Source: Nyssa sinensis
Lineage: Eukaryota; Streptophyta; Magnoliopsida; Cornales; Nyssaceae
Direction of reading: 5' to 3'
Assembly: GCA_008638375.1 (NCBI GenBank)
Contig: CM018038.1
Location: 31,820,383 to 31,884,382, forward strand
Length of the DNA stretch: 64,000 nucleotides
The position numbers were made by a program, and so were the translations under genes. Positions within the stretch are counted from its first letter, which is position 1; the number at the start of each line of letters is the position of its first letter. Below the pieces are notes generated by a model, which was not told where the DNA came from, did no database searches, and was given only the letters and a program-made list of their open reading frames with translations. Positions 56,647-64,000 of the stretch are shown piece by piece.

Positions 56647-57813
56647 CAAATCCATGCATTTCGAAAAGAAAAGTTGGAAAGTAGCAAACAATACAAAAAG
56701 TGCTTGCATGGTTTGACTCAAGCAAATTTGAAGGTTTCAAAAAATGGGGATAACATAACTAAAGAATAATTGGAACTTGAAAAAGTCCTTTACACAATTT
56801 TGACACTTTTTTCTTTGGCAAGTATATTTGAAATATCATTGAATACATATCTTATATTTTTCAAAAAGTACCTGAAATTTCTTTCTTTCTTTTTTCCAAA
56901 TCTGTTTTTCCTTACTTATGTTCCAATTTATTAATAACTATAAACATAAAAAAAAAAAGCCTACCGAAATAATCTTTCGTTCTTCACTTCTCCACCCAAT
57001 CTTTCAATTTACACACTCATACTAATAACGGAGCCATAACCTCATTTTTCAATCTTAAAAATTTTCATCGTTATCAAATTTCGAGTAACCATTGATGGAA
57101 ATATTCGTACAAATTTTGGTAAAATATTCCAAGAAACTGTCATTAGAAGTTCGGTCTGACCACGTACAGACCAGTTCACGAATTTCTCGTAAAACAATAG
57201 TCCAGTCAGAGATCGTGTTTTCCTTTGCCTATATTTGTATAACTTTTGTTAAATCAGTATTTCTTTCTAAATTACTTACTTACTTAAATGATTTATTTTT
57301 TATTTTCATATGTTTTTTTTATAATTTTATAATTGTAGTGTTGCCAGTCATTAATTTTAGGATCCCGGAATTAGTCGAGATGCACGCAAACTGACCCGGA
57401 TACCCGATTATCAAAAATGAAAAAAAAAACATGAATAAATCGTGGGAACGAATAATGTTTTAAGGACATTGACTTTGTCATGCTTTGAAATATCCTATTA
57501 ATGTTTGAATTCTGAACTCATCAGTTATGACTATAGTTAGGAACTTGGGTCCAAACTTCACTTTCCTGAGAGTGAATTTTGTCACAACATGGTGCATAAA
57601 ATAAAATGACGTAGTAGTGCCATGAAATGTCCAATTAACGTCTGGATTCCGAACTCCTAGCAATAGTTAGGAACTTGGATCCCAAACATCACTTCTTGGC
57701 AAGTGAAGGAGTAGTAGCTTTGTTCATAACATGATCGAATAAATCATGGGAATGAATACTGTTTTCTAAGGAAAATAACGACCTCCGAATTCCGAACTCA
57801 TGGCAATAGTTAG
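55131..57813. repeat. Duplicated non-coding block, copy 2, internally re-duplicated
   Basis: Matches 50429-52075, but the middle is expanded. 56385-56990 is a third, more diverged copy of the block's first part (CTCAATTTTTATTGGAGAAA at 55177 and 56476; GAACTTGAAAAAGTCC-like text). A (TA)n run is at 56607-56642. The block ends at GGCAATAGTTAG, where the plus Tat LTR begins. No gene. Confidence 0.85.
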
Positions 57814-58348
57814 TGATATACCACAAAGTGACAAATCAGCCTCCATGTCACACGTGTAACTACAGACCAGCTAAAGCTCAGCCATCCAGAGCTAAAGTTA
57901 AATACTTATCCTTCTAGAGCTCGCAGGTCTGAGCACAAGGCCTTCAGAGCATCTCTTAGAGTTCAGAACTCATCACCGCCTTGAACATCCTACCGAGCTA
58001 AGGATAAGGAAACAGAATCCAACAAGGAAACTGCCACTTCCGGATATCTCTCAAAGCGCAGTATCCAACTTGGAAACTGCCATTCTCTGGTAATCGAATC
58101 CTTACATTCATGGCTCCAAATCCTAATCAACTAAGAAAATCTCCAGCCTATAAATAAAACCCTAAGGTACGCTTTACATTCATGCTCACTTTTGGTTTTC
58201 AATGACAGTCATTCAATTCAGTTTTATTGACTTAAGCATCGGAGTGGCTACCGCCAGGAGCCAACCCGATGGTCCTCTGTTCCTTTTCTTTGAGTGTTCC
58301 TCAAGAAACGGAGTTTGGAGTCCCTACTGACCAGAAGGTGCAGCATCA
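57814..58348 (+). mobile_element. 5' LTR of plus Tat element, 535 bp
   Basis: Runs from TGATATACCACAAAGTGA to GTGCAGCATCA. A TATA box (TATAAATA, 58149-58156) and CAAT-like sequence suggest the Pol II promoter. The primer site follows at 58352. The 3' LTR lies beyond the window. Confidence 0.9.
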
Positions 58349-58351
58349 GTT

Positions 58352-58370
58352 TGGCGCCGTCCGTGGGAAC
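58352..58370 (+). promoter_or_regulatory. Primer binding site of plus Tat element
   Basis: TGGCGCCGTCCGTGGGAAC, three bases after the LTR's terminal CA. Confidence 0.75.
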
Positions 58371-58440
58371 GACAATCGTTCTTTCTATAAAAGTTTTCTT
58401 CTCTACGAACGGCTTTATTCCTCTTCTCATCAGGTAATCA

Positions 58441-59345
58441 TGGCTCCCAATCTTCGCCCAAGAAGGAATGCTCAAACTCCTCAAAACCCTCAACCCCGGC
58501 AGCCTGCCGGAAGAGGAAGGGGACAAACTTCTGATCCCATGCAGCAGCAACTTGATTAGGTTTAGCGACAGACTAACATGATGCAGGAACAACTCCTTGC
58601 CATCTCTAGAACTTTGGCGCAACTCACCCAGAATCCTAGGGGCAACCCCCTTCATCCGTCCGCCGGTATGACCAATACTGGGGCACAACCTTCTGCCCCT
58701 ACCATAAGTGGACTGCCCAACGAGGAAGTCCCCGTCGAGCAACCAGCACATCTCGGTGGTACCACGCATGTCAGGGGAGACCCCCAGCCATCGACTGCTC
58801 CTGGCAGAGAGGCACCAGCCTTCGACCCGGCAGTTCATTACCAAAGTACTACAAGGGTCCTAGAACTCCGGGTAGCATTGGACCAAGGGGGTTTACCACC
58901 TTCACTCCTCTGAACGCCTCCCTAACTCACATACTTCAGCAAGTCCGAACACGTGAAAACCTAAGGTGGCCAGAGCCGATGAGAGGCAATCCTAGCAACA
59001 AGGACCAAAGTATTGTGATTTCCATAAGGACTACGGGCATGCAACTGATACATCCAGGGCCCTTAAAAAATAAATTGAATAGCTCATAAGGCGAGGACGA
59101 CTACGGGAGTTTGTTAGGCAGGATGTAAGGCAAAACCCCCGTGATGACAAGCCCCAGCAGAGGAGGCCAGAGTAGAGGCTGGAACAAAGGGATGGACGGA
59201 ATGAGCCCTAGTAGCAAAACAATCAGGTTATCTTCGTCCTCCATACAGACACCCCGGCATCAGGGACGTCTAACAGAGCAAGGAAACGGTATGCTCGGAA
59301 GGCCAGAACTACACCCAACCTCCTACAGATCTCCAATATTGAGAA
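58441..59345 (+). pseudogene. Tat gag lacking its capsid core
   Basis: The ATG at 58441 gives MAPNLRPRRNAQTPQNPQPR; a stop at 58558 is followed by MMQEQLLAISRTLAQLTQNP. At about 58890 the sequence passes straight from the N-terminal linker to the post-capsid part (LTHILQQVRTRENLRWPEPM, and in a shifted frame KYCDFHKDYGHATD, the zinc-binding motif). The ~250-residue capsid core present at 48.9-48.0 kb is absent. Without it no particle protein can be made. Confidence 0.82.
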
Positions 59346-59860
59346 GAGATTGAGGCCAGTACCTGAGATCCAGTTCTCAGATCAAGATCTTGTAGGGGTG
59401 CACTGTCCTCACAGTGACGCCCTCATTATCTCTCTCAAAATTACGAATTTTGAGATTCAAAGAGTCTTAGTGGATACAGTGAGTCCTGCAAATGTGCTAT
59501 TTTATGAGCCTCTCAAACAGATGAAGCTCAATCCCAACGACGTCAAGCCTACCGCCGCCATAATGGCGGGATTTGACTGAAAACCTTAGTACTCCACTAG
59601 GGAGGATTGACCTTCCTACCACAGCAGGAGAAGACGATGGGCAAAAGACCACGATCTCAGAATACATTGTTCTGAACGCCAAATCCCCTTATAACATCAT
59701 AATTGGAAGACCTTGGCTACACCAAATAGAAGCGGTCACTTCAACCCTCTACCAATGTTTAAAGTACGTCCACAACCATGCTGTTTATTCCATCAGAGGA
59801 TGTCAACCGACCTCTCGAGAGTGCCATGCTCTCGCACTCAAGGAGAAGTCCACCAAATAG
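59346..59860 (+). pseudogene. Tat protease
   Basis: VPEIQFSDQDLVGV leads to FEIQRVLVDTVSPANVLFYE. The active site DTGS reads DTVS, with the essential Gly changed to Val, so it should be inactive. A one-base shift occurs at about 59575, after which LGRIDLPTTAGEDDGQKTTI and SPYNIIIGRPWLHQI continue the domain. Confidence 0.88.
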
Positions 59861-60790
59861 CATTATAGTATACTCATGATGATAGGAGTCCAGACCTTTC
59901 CCACCATCATGAAACTGAAGACTAGCCCCACCGAAGTTGAAGAACCTCTAAGTCCTAGAGGAAGGGACAGCAAGGCCAAGCCCGTAGGAAAACTAATCAA
60001 GGTGTTGGTTAGCTCAGAAAAATAAGGGCGTTACCTGCAAATCGGTCCAGACCTGACACCTGCCGAGTAGGAAGAGATGATAGAATTCCTGAAAAATAAC
60101 CTCTTTGTGTTTGCTTGAGAAACAAAGGATATGGAGGGCATAGATCTAGACCATACCACTCATAAGTTGATGATAGATCCCGACCACCCACCAGTGAGAC
60201 AAAAAAGAAAGACACTCGTTCCAGGGCGACATCAGATCATTACTGAGGAGGTCCAGAGGCTGCTAGAGGCTAAGATGATACGAGAGGTATTTTACCCAGA
60301 ATTGCTAGCCAACACCGTTCTGGTTAGGAAGAAAAACGGCAAGTGGAGAGTCTATGTTGACTATACAGACCTCAACAAAGCTTGTCCCAAAGATAGCTTT
60401 TCTCTCCCGAGGATCGACCAGCTAGTCGATGCCACTACAAGGCATGAACTCATGAGCTTCATGGATGCCTACTACAACCAGATCCGGATGCACCCACCAA
60501 ACTAGGAAAAGACAGCTTTCATCACCGAACGAGGTCTCTATTGCTATAGAGTGATGCCGTTCGAACTGAAAAATGTTAGGGGCAACATACCAACGATTGG
60601 TTAATAAGATGTTCAGTCCTCTGATTAGCAGCACCATAGAAGTATACATAGATGACATGTTGGTCAAAAGCCTGCAAAAGAACAGCTACCTCCGGCACTT
60701 GGCTCAAACATTTGACATCCTGAAACAACACAAGATGAAATTAAATCCCTCGAAATGTACCTTTGGGGTAACCAAGAGAAAATTCTTGGG
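59861..60790 (+). pseudogene. Tat reverse transcriptase
   Basis: KRKTLVPGRHQIITEEVQRL and MIREVFYPELLANTVLVRKK start the domain (60190 on); VYVDYTDLNKACPKDSFSLP, FMDAYYNQIRMH and, after a stop at 60505, EKTAFITERGLYCYRVMPF continue it. A frameshift at about 60573 precedes ATYQRLVNKMF and the intact catalytic VYIDDMLVKS (about 60640). At least two lesions in the domain. Confidence 0.92.
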
Positions 60791-61300
60791 GTATATTGTC
60801 TCTCAGAGAAGTATTAAAGTAGACCCCACTCAGATTAGAGCTTTGATTGAACTAGAGTCGCCAATGACCAAGAAAGACATTCAAGCTCTGAATGGCAGAA
60901 TTGCAGCTCTGAGTAGATTTATCTCCAAATCCACTGATCGCTGCTTACCGTTCTTCAAAGCTTTGAAGGGTAACAGAGCCTTACAGTGGATAGAAGAATA
61001 TGAAAAAGTTTTTCAAGAACTGAAAGAATACCTAGCTTCCCTTGAACTCCTATCGAAGCCGGTCCAAGGGGAAAAATTACTCCTTTACCTTGCTGTCTCC
61101 GAGAACGCCGTCAGTTCTGTATTGGTCAAGCAAGACAGGGGTGTCCAGAAACCTGTATTCTATGTCAGCAAAGCACTACTAGATACAGAGAAAATATATC
61201 CTGAAATTGAAAAGTTGGCCTTTGCACTAATAATTTCTGCCCGAAAGCTCCGACCTTACTTCCAAGTTTATCCCATCGAGATTCCAACAGCCTACCCACT
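60791..61300 (+). pseudogene. Tat connection and first (gypsy-type) RNase H
   Basis: Part of the 364-codon open frame 60573-61667. FLGYIVSQRSIKVDPTQIRA is the RT thumb/connection. LLYLAVSENAVSSVLVKQD is the first RNase H; the position of the first catalytic Asp (as in T-D-A-S) is Leu-Tyr-Leu here. Loss of catalytic residues in this domain is the known state of Tat elements, in which it acts as a tether. Confidence 0.8.
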
Positions 61301-61469
61301 GAAGTCAGTCCTAAGAAAACCTGAGGTCTCCGGACGATTAGTCAAATGGTCAGTGGAGCTAAGGTTATTTGACATATCCTATGTTCCACGGACCTCCATC
61401 AAAAGGCAAGCCTTGGCCGATTTTGTTGCTGAATTCACTCCAGCACTACACGACAGGGCACAACTTTGT

Positions 61470-61865
61470 GAAAGCTCTGGTACATGGCAACTTTACACCG
61501 ACGGATCGTCCACAGACCATGGTTCTGGCGTCGGCTTGGTACTACAATCCCCTAACGGGCTTATGGAAAAAAAGGCAATCATTCTGGGTTTTAGAGCTTC
61601 CAACAATAAAGCTGAATACGAAGCCGTTATCCTTGGAATAAAGCTAGCTCTAAAGTGCGAGGCTTAGAACCTCGAGGTTTTATCTGATTTCCAACTGGTG
61701 GTAAGCCAAGTTTTGGGAGAATTTTCCACCAAAGACGACATGATGCTTCGGTATTCAGAACTGGTCAATTCGCTGAAGCACTCCTTCCAAACATTCACAA
61801 TCCAAAAAATTAAAAGAGGTCAGAACTCCCGAGCAGATGCCTTGGCGAATATGGCATCTCGACTC
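61470..61865 (+). pseudogene. Second, archaeal-like RNase H of Tat element
   Basis: WQLYTDGSSTDHGSGVGLVL gives the first catalytic Asp (TDGSS), NNKAEYEAVILGIKLAL the Glu, then a stop (61667), VLSDFQLVVSQV the second Asp and ADALANMAS the last Asp. This complete D-E-D-D set sits in the extra RNase H typical of Tat elements. Only the stop interrupts it. Confidence 0.85.
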
Positions 61866-62099
61866 AAGCCAGAAGGAGATTCTACTCTAAAGATCTCTCA
61901 CCAGCCAAGGCCAAGCATAGCAGAAGTTGAAACAGCTCAGGTTACCGAGCAAACCCAAAATTGGATGACTCTTATCATTCAATACCTAGAAGGAGGGCTG
62001 CTCCCCGAAGACAAAAACATGGCTCGAAGAATTCGAATCAGGGTGGCTCGGTACCTTATTATGAATGGGAAGCTCTACCTTAGATCCTATTCTCAACCC

Positions 62100-63197
62100 T
62101 TACTAAGGTGTCTAACTCCAGAGGAATCTCAGTATGTCTAGGCAGAAATACACGAAGGAATTTGTAGAAACAATAATAGGGGCAAAACTATAGCCCACCG
62201 AGCTTTAACACAAGGCTACTACTGGACCGGAATGTTGAGGCAGGCCAAGGAGTACGTCCAGAAATGTGACAAATGCCAACGGTTCGCTCCTTACCAACAC
62301 CGACCCCACCATGAGCTCATTCTTATTGCCAGCCCATGGCCCTTTGCTCAGTAGGGGATAGACATCATAGGTCCACTACCAAAGGCCACACCAAACAGGA
62401 AATATCTTTTAGTGGTCATTGACTATTTCTCCAAATGGGTAGAGGCAGAGCCCCTAACACACATCACATAGAAAGAAGTTAAGAGCTTCACCTAGAGGAA
62501 CATAGTTTGCAGGTTTGGCATACCACGCATTATCATCTCAGATAATGGTACGCAGTTTGCTGGCAAAGTTTTTAAGAAGTTCTGCCAAGATCTGCACATC
62601 AGTCAACATTTCACCTCACCAGGCCATTCCCTAAGCCAACGGGCAAGCAGAAGTCACCAACCGAACAATCCTTGATGCCCTTAAGTAAAGGTTAGAAAAA
62701 GCCAAGGGAAGATGGGTTGAAAAACTCCCTGGCGTTCTCTGGGCTACAAAACCACCAGGAGAACACCTACTTCTGAAAATCCATTCTCACTTACCTATCG
62801 CACTGAAGCAGTAATCCCTGTTGAGATCGATATACCTACCCTGAGGACTAAAGCTTTCAACCAAGGGGTCAATGATCAGCAGCTTGCAGAGAACTTGGAC
62901 CTACTTGAAGAAAAGTGAGATCAAGCTAGGGTCAAAATGGAAGCATATCAACACAGGATGGCCAACAATTCCAAATTAAGGCTAAAACCCCTAAATTTCC
63001 AGATTGGGGACCTTGTTCTAAGAAAGGTGTTCCCGAACACCAAAGATCCCACTATGGGAAAGTTGTCGCCCAACTGGGAGGGCCCCTACAGGGTGACGAA
63101 GATTATTAGACCTACCACCTATTGGTTAGAGGACATGGTTGGGAAGCCTATACCTAGACCTTGGAATGTATAACACCTACGAAAATATTATCAATAA
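62100..63197 (+). pseudogene. Tat integrase
   Basis: The zinc region (HRALTQGYYWTGMLRQAKEY, CDKCQRFA) is at about 62180-62290. The core begins GIDIIGPLPKATPNRKYLLV (first Asp), continues with IISDNGTQFAGKVFKKFCQD (second Asp), and runs into a frameshift at about 62620 just before the Glu region (ANGQAEVTNRT in another frame). The C-terminal part 62937-63171 reads HRMANNSKLRLKPLNFQIGD and NWEGPYRVTKI. Stops at 62140, 62353, 62470, 62494, 62685 and 63171; HLRKYYQ and a stop end it at 63197. Confidence 0.88.
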
Positions 63198-63229
63198 AAG
63201 TTTTACTCTGTTGCATTCTTCCAAAAAAG

Positions 63230-64000
63230 CAGTCTCATCTCAATATGCAGCCCCCTAAAAACCTTGCAGCTTGAGCGAGTGTTATAGATCTAATCCTTCT
63301 CAATGCGCAAACCCCTAGGTCTGGTCCATTTTATTGACCCCTAAAGCCTTGTATCCATTATAAGTCATTTAGGCCTAGTCCTCTTAATGCACAGACCCCT
63401 AGGTCTGGTCCTATTTTATTGACCCCTAATGCCTTGTATCTATTATAAGTCCTTTAGGCCTGATCCTCTCAATGCACAGACCCCTAGGTCTGGTCCATTT
63501 TATTGACCCCTAAAGCCTTGTATCCATTATAAGTCCTTTAGGCATGCTCCCCTCAATGCACAGACCCCAAGGTCTGGTCCATTTTATTGACCCCTAAAGC
63601 CTTGTATCCATTATAAGTCCTTTAGGCCCGGTCCTCTCAATGCATAGACCCCCAGGTCTGATATATTTTTTTGATCCCTAAAGCCTTGTATCCATTACAA
63701 GTCCTTTAGGCCTGGTCCTCTCAATGCACAGACCCCTAGGTCTAGTCCATCTTATTGACCCCTAAAGCCTGGTATCCATTACAAGTCCTTTAGGCTTAGG
63801 TCCTCTCAATGCATAGACCCCTAGGTCTAGTCCATTTTATTGACCCCTAAAGCCTTGTATCCATTACAAGTCCTTTAGGCCTGGTCCTCTCAATGCACAG
63901 AACCCTCAGGTCTGGTCCATCTTACTGACCCCAAAAGCCTTAGTATCTATTACGAGTCCTTTAAGTCTGGTCCATCTCAATATACAAACCCCTCAAAGCC
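63230..64000 (+). repeat. 84-bp tandem array in Tat 3' untranslated region, ~9 copies
   Basis: Units such as CAGACCCCTAGGTCTGGTCC, ATTTTATTGACCCCTAAAGC, CTTGTATCCATTATAAGTCC, TTTAGGCCTGGTCCTCTCAA repeat every 84 bp (e.g. 63477 and 63561). The first copy reads CCTTGCAGCTTGAGCGAG and TTATAGATCTAATCC, the form of the 60-bp unit at 1.73-2.28 kb, so the two arrays are one family. The array runs off the window. Confidence 0.92.

Larger units (their letters stand above)
58349..64000 (+). mobile_element. Tat-lineage Ty3/gypsy element, internal region
   Basis: Order: primer site, gag, protease, RT, gypsy-type RNase H, second (archaeal-like) RNase H, integrase, tandem-repeat 3' untranslated region. 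The two RNase H domains and the 3' repeats place it in the Tat lineage. It has several stops and frameshifts and a deletion in gag, so it is non-autonomous. It continues past the window. Confidence 0.9.

Noticed and set aside
51742..57663. Nearly identical 61-codon minus ORFs at 51742-51927 and 57478-57663
   Set aside because: They are conserved because the DNA block is duplicated; the rest of the block is just as similar and no protein family is recognisable.
58248..58844. 198-codon minus ORF
   Set aside because: Antisense to the start of the plus Tat gag and its leader.
1..64000. tRNA genes
   Set aside because: I looked for box A/box B pairs with a cloverleaf; only the degenerate SINE head at 10785 and primer sites resemble tRNA sequence. 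A tRNAscan run would settle it.

Overview
This is nuclear DNA from a flowering plant, most likely a eudicot. It is AT-rich, its genes have introns, it carries R2R3-MYB and germin-like genes, and it is full of plant retrotransposon lineages (Tat, chromovirus-like, Ty1/copia, L1-type LINE), plant MITEs and dinucleotide microsatellites. I cannot name the species. Only two genes look intact. One is an R2R3-MYB repressor of the subgroup 4 type (minus strand, 16100-14884, three exons, 276 aa). The other is a germin-like cupin (minus strand, 54754-53881, two exons, 225 aa). Most of the rest is transposon remains, nested and rearranged.

Layout. 1-1.72 kb: 3' end and long LTR of an Athila/Tat-like Ty3/gypsy element. 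1.73-5 kb: pieces of two Tat-lineage elements joined head to head, namely a 60-bp tandem array and the end of an antisense ORF from one, then gag, primer site and LTR of another in minus orientation. 5-14.8 kb: gene-poor AT-rich DNA with DNA-transposon relics (a 639-bp hAT-type element with an 8-bp target duplication, a broken Stowaway, two related AT-rich repeats), one SINE and a compound TA/TG/CG microsatellite. 14.9-16.1 kb: the MYB gene. 17.7-24.2 kb: a nearly full-length but decayed chromovirus-like element in minus orientation. 24.2-25.4 kb: a broken germin-like paralogue. 25.4-34.2 kb: a decayed L1-type LINE cut by a 4.5-kb non-coding LTR-type insertion. 34.2-43.3 kb: copia fragments in both orientations, a second copy of the 4.5-kb family, a Stowaway MITE and a 2.2-kb solo-LTR-like insertion. 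43.6-50.4 kb: a Tat element in minus orientation that keeps gag and protease but has no RT or integrase, interrupted by a 2,968-bp solo-LTR-like insertion with a perfect 5-bp target duplication. 50.4-57.8 kb: the germin-like gene between two copies of a duplicated non-coding block. 57.8 kb-end: a Tat element in plus orientation with LTR, primer site, gag remnant, protease, RT, two RNase H domains and integrase, then an 84-bp tandem array in its 3' untranslated region running off the window.

How parts relate. The MYB gene has the repressor features of its subgroup (C1 motif, LxLxL EAR motif, Cys-rich zinc-finger motif), a sequence in its R3 repeat that matches a miR858 site, and AC-type elements in its promoter; these suggest post-transcriptional and possibly feedback control in phenylpropanoid metabolism. 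The germin-like gene and the pseudogene about 30 kb away share the start of their signal peptides and their TATA context, so they are paralogues; the pseudogene lost its metal-binding box and is cut off where the LINE begins. The Tat elements are not functional as they stand: one has lost RT and integrase, the other the gag core. I found no tRNA, rRNA or CRISPR array.
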